Source of the DNA: an uncultured Parabacteroides sp.
GTDB taxonomy: Bacteria; Bacteroidota; Bacteroidia; Bacteroidales; Tannerellaceae
Length of the DNA: 11,237 nt
NCBI GenBank assembly: GCA_937890135.1
Contig: CALBYC010000201.1
Span: 1 to 11,237 of the forward strand
Reading direction: 5' to 3'
Shown: piece after piece, positions 1 to 6,733 of the stretch
How positions within the stretch are numbered: position 1 is the stretch's first letter
Layout of the letters: every line of letters starts with the position of its first letter
Translations under genes and position numbers: made by a program
The notes under the pieces: generated by a model
Database searches by the model: none
What the model saw: the letters and a program-made list of their open reading frames with translations, nothing else
What the model was told of the DNA's origin: nothing

Positions 1-39
1 TGATATAAACTAATTTTCAACATCTACTTATATAATAAT

Positions 40-966
40 ATGTATACAGGAGAAATAATATCATTGATAGTTGCTGTGTCGTGGACAGTGACAGCCGTTT
101 GTTTTGAATATGCCGGTAAAAGGATTGGGGCATTGACACTGAACATCGTGCGGTTGATGATGTCCATCATTATGCTTGCCATTGTTTTGAAGTTGACGAC
201 AGGCCATGTCGTACCATGGGATGCGGGGCAAGAAGCTTGGAAGTGGCTTGTCCTTTCAGGCCTTGTCGGGGATGTGTTTGGGGATTTTTGTTTGTTCAAC
301 TCCTATTTGCTTATCGGCTCCCGTTTCGGGCAGCTGACGCTCGCACCGCCCACCGCTACAATCGCCGGATATCTGTTTTTAGGTGAAAAAATGGGCATGT
401 ACGCATTCGTGGGAATGTTGGTTTGTATTGTCGGCATAGGTCTATCCATTGTAGGGAAAAGCGTAACGAACAACAATAGATTGGGCATCCAATTGCCCCT
501 GAAAGGAGTCTTATATGGCATCCGGGCAGGAGTGGGGCAAGGATTGGGATTAGTGTTGAGCAAGATTGGGATGAATTGCTATTTGGATTACAATCCCCCG
601 GTCAGTTCGTTGGAAAGATTCATGTTGCCCTTCGAGGCCACCCAAATCCGTGCCTTTGCCGGGGTGGCGGGCTTTTTTATCATTCTCCTGTTACGGGGAG
701 AAGTGAGAAAACTCCTGACGGCGCTTTCCGACCGTCCGGCCATGGCAACTTCGACAGTCGGCACTTTTTTCGGTCCGTTTGCGGGCGTTTCCTTGTCGCT
801 CATGGCAGTGCAATACACTCAAGCCGGAGTAGCATCCACTTTGATGGCACTCACGCCCATCATCATTTTATTGCCTTCGAAGCTTATTTTCCATGAAAAG
901 GTGACTTTCCGCCAAATTCTTGGAGCAGTGCTGAGTGTGGCGGGTGTCGCTTTGTTCTTTGTATGA
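40..966 (+). CDS. EamA/DMT-superfamily inner-membrane transporter
   Basis: Predicted 308-residue integral membrane protein with about ten hydrophobic helices, at roughly 5-24, 33-51, 68-90, 98-113, 120-138, 155-175, 205-221, 236-262, 266-283 and 289-307. This fits two EamA repeats of five helices each. A Gly-Glu-Lys or His-Glu-Lys turn (near residues 114 and 286) precedes the last helix of each half, as is typical of EamA permeases. Family members export or import small metabolites such as amino acids or nucleosides, but the substrate cannot be read from this sequence. The ATG at 40 is the most upstream in-frame start in the window. A TTG at 64 follows an AGGAG-like stretch and is a less likely alternative. 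The gene stands apart from the rnf operon by about 150 bases, so a functional link is not implied. Family assignment is firm; function is unknown. Confidence 0.85.
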   Translation: MYTGEIISLIVAVSWTVTAVCFEYAGKRIGALTLNIVRLMMSIIMLAIVLKLTTGHVVPWDAGQEAWKWLVLSGLVGDVFGDFCLFNSYLLIGSRFGQLTLAPPTATIAGYLFLGEKMGMYAFVGMLVCIVGIGLSIVGKSVTNNNRLGIQLPLKGVLYGIRAGVGQGLGLVLSKIGMNCYLDYNPPVSSLERFMLPFEATQIRAFAGVAGFFIILLLRGEVRKLLTALSDRPAMATSTVGTFFGPFAGVSLSLMAVQYTQAGVASTLMALTPIIILLPSKLIFHEKVTFRQILGAVLSVAGVALFFV

Positions 967-983
967 ATTCCATTCCAAGTCAG

Positions 984-1022
984 GGCAACTCCTTCGTCTG
1001 GTTGCCGCATAGCTGCATAGCT
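984..1022 (+). terminator. Weak hairpin and short tandem repeat after the transporter
   Basis: A 6-bp inverted repeat GGCAAC (984-989) / GTTGCC (1001-1006), with an 11-base loop, lies 18 bases after the transporter stop. An 8-base direct repeat GCATAGCT (1007-1014 and 1015-1022) follows at once and leads into CTTTTACTTT. The stem is short and the T-rich part is not continuous, so this is at best a weak terminator for the transporter transcript. Confidence 0.25.
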
Positions 1023-1054
1023 TTTACTTTCAACGAGCTTTTTATCCAATAAAA

Positions 1055-1086
1055 ATTGGCACGTTCATAAATAATACCTATTTTTG
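1055..1086 (+). promoter_or_regulatory. Candidate Bacteroidota promoter for the rnf operon
   Basis: TATTTTTG at 1079-1086 is a full match to the Bacteroidota -7 consensus TAnnTTTG. ATTG at 1055-1058 matches three of four bases of the -33 TTTG, with a 20-base spacer, which is within the usual range. The predicted transcript start is near 1090, about 30 bases before the first operon gene. A small inverted repeat, CCAAT (1047-1051) / ATTGG (1055-1059), covers the -33 region and could be chance. The call rests on motif match and position only. Confidence 0.4.
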
Positions 1087-1118
1087 TTCCCAAATTTTGC
1101 AAAGTCGAGTTTACAACC

Positions 1119-1535
1119 ATGAGCGAAAGCATTAATCATCCTGGTATCGTTGAACGAGTCGATGGCCATTTCATCTCAGTTAGAATCACTCAGTATTCTG
1201 CCTGCGCAGAATGCCATGCGAAATCGGCCTGTTCCGTAGCAGATCGAAAAGACAAAGTGATGGTCATTGAAGACCATACAGGGACGACATACCATGAAGG
1301 CGATTCCGTTTTAATCATTGGTCAAAGTTCACAGGGCATGCAGGCCGTCCTATTGGCTTTTGGCATCCCAGTCATCCTATTGCTTGCTACATTACTTGTG
1401 GGCGCATCATCAGAAATTCCTGAAACAGAAAACGGACTGATGGCTTTATGTGTTCTTGCTGTGTATTATCTTATATTATATAAATTTCGCGATAAACTAA
1501 AAAAACACTTCGTATTTAAATTAAAAAAAATATGA
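1119..1535 (+). CDS. RseC/MucC-family membrane protein heading the rnf operon
   Basis: Small 138-residue protein of the RseC/MucC (SoxR-reducing system) family. The cytoplasmic N-terminal part carries a cysteine motif C29-x2-C32-x5-C38, which resembles the redox or metal motif known in RseC. Two membrane helices follow, at about 75-95 and 105-122, and then a strongly basic tail (KFRDKLKKHFVFKLKKI). In Escherichia coli RseC takes part with the Rsx/Rnf complex in keeping SoxR reduced. Here no soxR is visible, so an accessory or assembly role for the Rnf complex is the better inference. The stop codon overlaps the rnfB start in an ATGA arrangement (1532-1535), which points to translational coupling. 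A candidate promoter lies 33 bases upstream of the start. Confidence 0.85.
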   Translation: MSESINHPGIVERVDGHFISVRITQYSACAECHAKSACSVADRKDKVMVIEDHTGTTYHEGDSVLIIGQSSQGMQAVLLAFGIPVILLLATLLVGASSEIPETENGLMALCVLAVYYLILYKFRDKLKKHFVFKLKKI

Positions 1536-2584
1536 TGATTCTAATTGCCATTATTTCTTTGGGGGTTATCGGCATAGTCGGGGCCCTATTGTTATTTTGG
1601 GCTTCTAAGAAGTTCGAGGTGCATGAAGATCCTCGAATCGGACAAGTTCAATCTGTCCTTCCCGGAGCCAATTGTGGAGGATGCGGATATGCCGGTTGTG
1701 CAGGATTTGCCGGAGCTTGTGTGAAAGCAGATTCGCTGGACGGCATGCTTTGCCCGGTCGGTGGTGCTCCTGTCATGTCGAAAATTGCAGCTATTTTAGG
1801 GAAAGAGGCGGTTGCCACAGAACCGAAAGTTGCCGTAGTCCGTTGTAATGGAAATTGTAAGGCTCGCCCTCGCACAAACACGTACGATGGTGTCAAAAGC
1901 TGTAGCATCGCATCTGCTTTGTATGGTGGAGAAACAGGCTGTACGTTTGGCTGTCTGGGTTACGGCGATTGTGAGAAAGCTTGTAACTTTGATGCCATCA
2001 AGGTCAACCCCGAGACTGGATTGCCGGAAGTGGATGAAGACAAGTGTACGGCTTGTGGCGCTTGTGTAAAAGCTTGTCCGAAAAACATTATCGAGTTAAG
2101 AAAGAAAGGGCCAAAATCCCGTCGCGTGTTTGTTTGCTGTGTCAACAAGGACAAGGGCGCAGTAGCCCGCAAGGCATGTGTCAATGCCTGCATTGGATGC
2201 GGCAAATGCGCAAAAGAATGCCCGTTCGAAGCAATCACCGTAGAAAACAATGTTGCTTACATTGATTATGCGAAGTGCCGCATGTGCCGTAAGTGCGTGG
2301 CCGTATGCCCGACAGGAGCTATCCATGAATTGAACTTCCCTCCCAGGAAGGAAGCGGCTCCTAAACCTGCTGCGCCCGTAGCTTCTGTTGTTACTAAAAC
2401 TGCATCTACAGTCGCTCATGAGGCAGGTCCAGCTGTGCCTGCTGCAGCAAAGCGAGAAGTTCCCGTAGATTCGCCCAAGGCTGAACCTGCAGTTCCAGCC
2501 GCAGAAAAGCCGGAAGCCCTTAAAGCAGAAGCTCCAGCAACTCCTGTGCGTACGGAAGAAAAAGATGACATTAAAAATAAATAA
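1532..2584 (+). CDS. rnfB: Rnf complex subunit RnfB, polyferredoxin
   Basis: 350-residue subunit that takes electrons from reduced ferredoxin. An N-terminal membrane helix (about 3-24) anchors it. Next is the RnfB-specific Fe-S domain, C48-x2-C51-x4-C56 with C74. A second cysteine group lies at C137, C141, C147 and C151. Three classical CxxCxxCxxxCP sites follow, at C172-C182, C220-C230 and C249-C259. Further cysteines (105, 109, 124, 202, 203, 216) lie between them and could complete an additional cluster. This resembles the long clostridial-type RnfB rather than the roughly 190-residue proteobacterial form. From about residue 272 to the end the protein is a low-complexity Ala/Pro/Lys/Glu tail with a repeated PAVPAA(A/E)K unit. 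The start overlaps the stop of the RseC-like gene, and rnfC begins 9 bases after this stop. Confidence 0.95.
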   Translation: MMILIAIISLGVIGIVGALLLFWASKKFEVHEDPRIGQVQSVLPGANCGGCGYAGCAGFAGACVKADSLDGMLCPVGGAPVMSKIAAILGKEAVATEPKVAVVRCNGNCKARPRTNTYDGVKSCSIASALYGGETGCTFGCLGYGDCEKACNFDAIKVNPETGLPEVDEDKCTACGACVKACPKNIIELRKKGPKSRRVFVCCVNKDKGAVARKACVNACIGCGKCAKECPFEAITVENNVAYIDYAKCRMCRKCVAVCPTGAIHELNFPPRKEAAPKPAAPVASVVTKTASTVAHEAGPAVPAAAKREVPVDSPKAEPAVPAAEKPEALKAEAPATPVRTEEKDDIKNK

Positions 2585-2593
2585 TAAAACGTT

Positions 2594-3925
2594 ATGCTAA
2601 GGACATTTCGAATCGGAGGTATTCATCCACCCGAGAATAAACTGTCTGCCGGTAAGAAAATTACCGCACTGGCTGCTCCTAAGCAGGTCATTATTCCTTT
2701 GAGCCAACACATCGGTGCGCCTGCGCAAGCTGTCGTAAAAAAAGGAGACTTGGTGAAAGTGGGCACTTTACTTGCTAAAGCCGGAGGTTTTGTTTCGGCA
2801 AATATTCATTCTTCGGTTTCCGGCAAAGTAAACAAGATTGACAATGCGTTGGATACAAGTGGCTATAGACGTCCTGCCATTTATATCGACGTGGAAGGTG
2901 ATGAATGGGAAGAATCCATAGATCGTTCCGTCACCTTGGTGAAGGAATGCACTCTTACTTCTAAAGAAATCATTGATAAAATCGCTGCTGCCGGTATCGT
3001 GGGCATGGGCGGTGCGACCTTCCCCACTCACGTGAAATTGATGCCGCCTCCAGGGAGCAAGGCTGAGATTGTAATAGTCAATGCGGTAGAATGTGAGCCT
3101 TATTTGACGGCCGATCACTCCTTGATGATGGAAAGGGGCGAACAGATTCTGGTTGGCTTGACCATTTTGATGAAAGCTGCCAATGTGAACAAGGCTGTGA
3201 TTGGCATTGAAAATAACAAACCGGATGCCATTGCAAAAATGACGAAATTGGCTGCTGCCTATCCGGGCATAGAGGTCATGCCGTTAAAGGTAAAATACCC
3301 TCAAGGGGGAGAAAAGCAGTTGATTGATGCTGTCACTTCCCGTCAGGTGAAAAGTGGCGCTCTTCCGATTTCGGTCGGCGCTATCGTCCAGAATGTTGGG
3401 ACTGTTTATGCCGTATATGAAGCAGTACAGAAAAATAAGCCATTATTTGAACGTGTAGTGACTGTCACTGGGAAAGCACTGGCTCATCCTTCCAACTTCT
3501 TGGTTCGTATCGGAACGCCGATTTCAAATTTGATAGATGCTGCCGGAGGTATGCCTGAAGATACAGGTAAAATAATCGGGGGCGGCCCGATGATGGGTAA
3601 GGCATTGATCAGTGCTGAAGTACCCGTGGGAAAAGGTAGTTCGGGCGTTTTATTGATGAAACGTGAAGAGTCTGTCCGCAAGCCCATGCACGACTGTATC
3701 CGTTGTGCCAAGTGTGTCAGCGTATGTCCTATGGGTTTGAATCCAGCATTCCTGATGCGTTCTACCGTATATAAAAAATGGGACATGGCAGAAGAAGACC
3801 ACATACAAGACTGTATCGAATGTGGTTCATGCAGCTACACTTGTCCTGCTAACCGTCCTTTGTTGGATCAAATCCGCGTAGGAAAAGCGAAGGTGATGGG
3901 AATAATCCGTTCAAGAAAGTCATAA
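2594..3925 (+). CDS. rnfC: Rnf complex subunit RnfC, NADH/FMN-binding subunit
   Basis: 443-residue peripheral membrane subunit related to the NuoF family, expected to hold FMN and to exchange electrons with NAD(H) on the cytoplasmic side. The start (FRIGGIHPPENK, near residues 5-16) is the usual RnfC opening and is followed by a biotinyl/lipoyl-like segment (residues 30-75). The glycine-rich nucleotide/FMN site GGATFPT begins at residue 139, and ECEPYLTADH is conserved just after it. Two [4Fe-4S] ferredoxin motifs close the protein, at C368/C371/C374/C378 and C407/C410/C413/C417. The protein stops soon after the second motif and lacks the long Ala/Lys-rich extension known from E. coli RnfC (RsxC). 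It lies 9 bases after rnfB and 13 bases before rnfD. Confidence 0.95.
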   Translation: MLRTFRIGGIHPPENKLSAGKKITALAAPKQVIIPLSQHIGAPAQAVVKKGDLVKVGTLLAKAGGFVSANIHSSVSGKVNKIDNALDTSGYRRPAIYIDVEGDEWEESIDRSVTLVKECTLTSKEIIDKIAAAGIVGMGGATFPTHVKLMPPPGSKAEIVIVNAVECEPYLTADHSLMMERGEQILVGLTILMKAANVNKAVIGIENNKPDAIAKMTKLAAAYPGIEVMPLKVKYPQGGEKQLIDAVTSRQVKSGALPISVGAIVQNVGTVYAVYEAVQKNKPLFERVVTVTGKALAHPSNFLVRIGTPISNLIDAAGGMPEDTGKIIGGGPMMGKALISAEVPVGKGSSGVLLMKREESVRKPMHDCIRCAKCVSVCPMGLNPAFLMRSTVYKKWDMAEEDHIQDCIECGSCSYTCPANRPLLDQIRVGKAKVMGIIRSRKS

Positions 3926-3938
3926 AAAAGGAGCAATT

Positions 3939-4913
3939 ATGGAAAATAGTTTATATGTATCGCCTTCACCCCATATTCATGGTGGAGACAGCATCAGTAA
4001 AAACATGTATGGAGTACTGATTGCCCTTATACCGGCTTTTTTGGTCTCCCTCTACTATTTCGGGCTGGGTGCGTTGATAGTCACATGGGTGTCAGTCGTA
4101 TCTTGTGTCCTGTTTGAGTATCTGATTCAAAAGTTCTTGATGAAGAAAGAACCGACCATTTGTGACGGTTCGGCCATATTGACCGGAGTGTTGTTGGGAT
4201 TCAACTTGCCGTCTAACCTTCCGGTGTGGATTGTCGTGATAGGAGCCTTGGCTGCCATCGGCATTGGAAAAATGACTTTCGGTGGGTTGGGCAACAATAT
4301 CTTCAACCCGGCGTTGGTGGGTCGTGTATTCTTGTTGATATCTTTCCCGGCTCAGATGACCACTTGGCCATTGGTTGATGCGACTTCTGCATTCCCGTTG
4401 ACGTATACGGATGCTGCGACAGGTGCTACCGTGTTGTCGTTGATGAACGAAGGCATAAGTGTGAAGGATTTACCCTCTTATACCTCTCTTCTGTCAGGAG
4501 CGCATGGAGGAAGTTTGGGTGAAATCAGCGCCTTTGCCTTGTTGCTTGGTTTCGCATATATGTTGTGGAAGAAGATTATCACATGGCATATCCCTGTGAC
4601 AATCATCCTGACCGTATTTGTTTTTACAGGTATTTTACATTTGGTGAATCCTGTATCTTACGCAAGCCCGTTCCTCCATGTCCTTTCCGGAGGTTTGATG
4701 TTGGGAGCCATATTCATGGCCACAGACTACGTTACTTCGCCCATGACGAAGAAAGGAATGGTTATCTATGCCTTCGGCATCGGTTTGCTTACTTCCATTA
4801 TTCGTGTTTTCGGCTCTTATCCGGAAGGTGTGTCATTCGCCATTCTGATTATGAATGCCTTGACTCCGTTGATCAACATGTATGTTAAACCTAAACATTT
4901 TGGAGAAAAGTAA
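3939..4913 (+). CDS. rnfD: Rnf complex subunit RnfD, flavinylated membrane subunit
   Basis: 324-residue polytopic membrane protein of the NqrB/RnfD family, part of the ion-translocating core. Hydrophobic segments run through the whole length, about nine or ten helices. The opening SPSPHIHGGDSISKNMYGV resembles the family's usual N-terminus. The loop DAATGATVLSL holds the expected covalent FMN site; the acceptor would be T164. The usual motif is S-G-A-T, and here the first position is Thr. The flavin would be attached by an ApbE-type transferase, which is not in this window. A good Shine-Dalgarno (AAAAGGAG, 3926-3933) lies 5 bases before the ATG. One base separates the stop from the rnfG start chosen here. 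Confidence 0.95.
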   Translation: MENSLYVSPSPHIHGGDSISKNMYGVLIALIPAFLVSLYYFGLGALIVTWVSVVSCVLFEYLIQKFLMKKEPTICDGSAILTGVLLGFNLPSNLPVWIVVIGALAAIGIGKMTFGGLGNNIFNPALVGRVFLLISFPAQMTTWPLVDATSAFPLTYTDAATGATVLSLMNEGISVKDLPSYTSLLSGAHGGSLGEISAFALLLGFAYMLWKKIITWHIPVTIILTVFVFTGILHLVNPVSYASPFLHVLSGGLMLGAIFMATDYVTSPMTKKGMVIYAFGIGLLTSIIRVFGSYPEGVSFAILIMNALTPLINMYVKPKHFGEK

Positions 4914-4914
4914 G

Positions 4915-5550
4915 ATGGAAAAATTGAAATCTACATTACCCAATATGCTTCTTTCGTTGACGGGGGTATGCGTGATTGCTGGTGCGATTCTGGCCGGCGT
5001 CAATGCAATGACGAAAGAACCGATAGCGCAGTCCAAAGCTGCCACATTGGAGGCTGCCATCAAAGCTGTTACTCCTGAATTTGACAACAAACCATCCGAA
5101 GAGTCTTATATGGCAGCTGTGTCAGATGGAGATTCCGTCCGCATCTATCCGGCTAAAAAAGGAAATGAGTGGGTAGGTGCTGCTGTTGAAAGTTATTCTA
5201 AAAACGGTTTCGGCGGGGAAATAAAGGTGATTGTCGGCTTTGACAAAGAAGGCAAAATCGTAAACTATTCCGTCTTGCAGCATGCTGAAACGCCTGGATT
5301 GGGTGCGAAAATGCAAGATTGGTTCAGAACAAATAAAGGTAATCAAAGTATAATCGGACGTACTATAACTGCGGATGGCTTGAAAGTGAAGAAAGATGGT
5401 GGTGACGTGGATGCCATTACCGCTGCAACCATTTCCAGCCGTGCGTTCCTGGAGGCTGTCAACCGTGCATACAGCGCTCTCACTGGCGTTGATGCCAAAG
5501 GTGCAGCCACATCTAAATCGTCAAAGGAAGGAGGAAACAACAATGAATAA
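4915..5550 (+). CDS. rnfG: Rnf complex subunit RnfG, flavinylated electron carrier
   Basis: 211-residue subunit of the NqrC/RnfG family, with one N-terminal membrane helix (about 9-29) and an FMN-binding domain facing the periplasm. The sequence GFGGEIKVIVGFD and the following segment HAETPGLGAKM are family hallmarks. The flavinylation site reads DAITAATISS, with acceptor T172; the third position before Thr is Thr and the usual Gly is Ala. The ATG at 4915 is preferred because it lies one base after the rnfD stop, with GGAG (4902-4905) upstream. An in-frame ATG at 4882 would add 11 residues inside rnfD and move the membrane helix inward. The C-terminal tail (KGAATSKSSKEGGNNNE) is low-complexity, and its codons hold the Shine-Dalgarno of rnfE. 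The last 8 bases overlap rnfE. Confidence 0.93.
   Translation: MEKLKSTLPNMLLSLTGVCVIAGAILAGVNAMTKEPIAQSKAATLEAAIKAVTPEFDNKPSEESYMAAVSDGDSVRIYPAKKGNEWVGAAVESYSKNGFGGEIKVIVGFDKEGKIVNYSVLQHAETPGLGAKMQDWFRTNKGNQSIIGRTITADGLKVKKDGGDVDAITAATISSRAFLEAVNRAYSALTGVDAKGAATSKSSKEGGNNNE
5528..5534 (+). promoter_or_regulatory. Consensus Shine-Dalgarno for rnfE inside the rnfG tail
   Basis: AAGGAGG stands 8 bases before the rnfE ATG at 5543 and decides that start over the longer in-frame opening at 5396, which would run through the RnfG flavin motif. The same bases encode Glu-Gly-Gly in the tail of RnfG, so part of the match may reflect coding. Such full sites are uncommon in Bacteroidota. Confidence 0.6.
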
Positions 5551-6127
5551 TCTGCAAGTTTTGATAAACGGATTGGTGAAAGAGAACCCGACTTTTGTAT
5601 TGTTGCTGGGTATGTGCCCGACCTTGGGCACGACGTCTTCCGCCATCAACGGTTTGAGTATGGGACTTGCCACCATGTTTGTGTTGATATGTTCCAACTT
5701 TGTTATATCCGCAGTGAAGAAACTGGTTCCTGACATGGTGCGTATACCGGCTTTTATCGTGATTATCGCAACATTTGTGACCGTGGTGCAGTTCTGCATG
5801 GAAGCGTATGCCCCGGCTTTGTATGCCAGCTTAGGCTTGTACATCCCATTGATTGTGGTGAACTGTATCGTATTGGGCCGTGCGGAATCCTTTGCTGCCA
5901 AGAACGGAGTCGTAGCTTCCGCCTTTGACGGAATCGGCATCGGCCTTGGATTCACATGGGCTTTGACTCTGTTGGGAGCTTGCCGCGAGTTATTGGGTAC
6001 AGGAAAGCTGTTTGGCATCTCCTTGATACCGGAAGAATACGGTTCATTGATATTCATCTTAGCCCCAGGCGCATTCATCGTGTTGGGATATTTGATAGCA
6101 ATAGTAAACAAACTGAGTAAAGCATAA
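5543..6127 (+). CDS. rnfE: Rnf complex subunit RnfE, membrane subunit
   Basis: 194-residue integral membrane protein of the NqrD/RnfE family, with about six helices. It pairs with the homologous RnfA in the core of the complex. The two cysteines that in Rnf/NQR structures share an intramembrane iron-sulfur cluster with the partner subunit are present: C25 in LGMCPTLG and C108 in VNCIVLG. FDGIGIGLGFTWAL and the Arg-Glu pair of ACRELLGTG are also typical. The ATG at 5543 matches the usual N-terminus (MNNLQVLINGLVKENP) and follows a consensus Shine-Dalgarno. The start overlaps the end of rnfG by 8 bases, suggesting coupled translation. Eleven bases separate it from rnfA. Confidence 0.95.
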   Translation: MNNLQVLINGLVKENPTFVLLLGMCPTLGTTSSAINGLSMGLATMFVLICSNFVISAVKKLVPDMVRIPAFIVIIATFVTVVQFCMEAYAPALYASLGLYIPLIVVNCIVLGRAESFAAKNGVVASAFDGIGIGLGFTWALTLLGACRELLGTGKLFGISLIPEEYGSLIFILAPGAFIVLGYLIAIVNKLSKA

Positions 6128-6138
6128 ATAATAGGAAA

Positions 6139-6714
6139 ATGGAATACATCATAATATTTATTGTTGCCGTATTTGTCAACAATGTCGTATTGTCGCAGTT
6201 CTTGGGCATCTGCCCGTTCTTGGGTGTTTCCAAGAAAGTAGAAACCTCCATTGGCATGGGAGCCGCTGTTACTTTTGTCTTGGCTATTTCTACGGCCGTG
6301 ACCTATTTGTTGCAGAAGTTTGTCCTTGACCCGTTTGGGCTTGGTTATATGCAGACCATTAGTTTCATCTTGGTGATTGCAGCTTTGGTTCAAATGGTGG
6401 AAATCATTTTGAAGAAAGTTTCTCCTGCATTGTATCAAGCTTTGGGAATCTTCTTGCCGTTGATTACTACGAACTGTTGCGTGCTTGGTGTGGCTATTCT
6501 GGTTATCCAGAAAGAATATAACTTATTGCAATCCGTTGTTTACGCCATATCCACGGCAATTGGTTTCGCTCTGGCTTTGGTCATTTTTGCCGGCATTCGT
6601 GAACAATTGGCGATGACCAATGTGCCGAAAAGTTTGCAAGGTGCACCTATCGCTTTGATTACGGCAGGATTGTTGGCCATGGCTTTTATGGGATTTTCAG
6701 GAATAGGAGCTTAA
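6139..6714 (+). CDS. rnfA: Rnf complex subunit RnfA, membrane subunit
   Basis: 191-residue integral membrane protein of the NqrE/RnfA family with six predicted helices, related to RnfE in the inverted-topology pair that forms the ion channel core. The conserved Cys positions are C25 in LGICPFLG and C113 in TTNCCVLG. The neighbouring C114 is an additional cysteine where E. coli RsxA has Ala. NNVVLSQFLG near the start, YALGIF-like LYQALGIFLPL, and AGIREQL near the end are family signatures. The length is typical. This is the last of the six Rnf structural genes, and galE follows after 19 bases with no visible terminator between. Confidence 0.95.
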   Translation: MEYIIIFIVAVFVNNVVLSQFLGICPFLGVSKKVETSIGMGAAVTFVLAISTAVTYLLQKFVLDPFGLGYMQTISFILVIAALVQMVEIILKKVSPALYQALGIFLPLITTNCCVLGVAILVIQKEYNLLQSVVYAISTAIGFALALVIFAGIREQLAMTNVPKSLQGAPIALITAGLLAMAFMGFSGIGA

Positions 6715-6733
6715 AATCTAAAATAATATTAGC

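Noticed and set aside
11..18. TAATTTTC as a -7 box for the transporter
   Set aside because: It misses the final G of the consensus, and any -33 box would fall outside the window.
1960..2419. Two open frames on the - strand opposite rnfB
   Set aside because: Shadows of a cysteine-rich coding region; no family features and no start signals.
4882..4914. Earlier in-frame ATG for rnfG
   Set aside because: It lies inside rnfD and adds 11 charged and polar residues before the usual start; the ATG at 4915 sits one base after the rnfD stop.
5396..5542. Upstream extension of rnfE in frame
   Set aside because: It would run through the RnfG flavin motif and tail in another frame; the ATG at 5543 has a good Shine-Dalgarno and the family N-terminus.
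5521..6438. Long open frame of about 305 codons on the - strand, opposite rnfE and rnfA
   Set aside because: It is fully antisense to two clearly recognised Rnf membrane genes and its product matches no family; codon bias of hydrophobic genes readily leaves the complement open.
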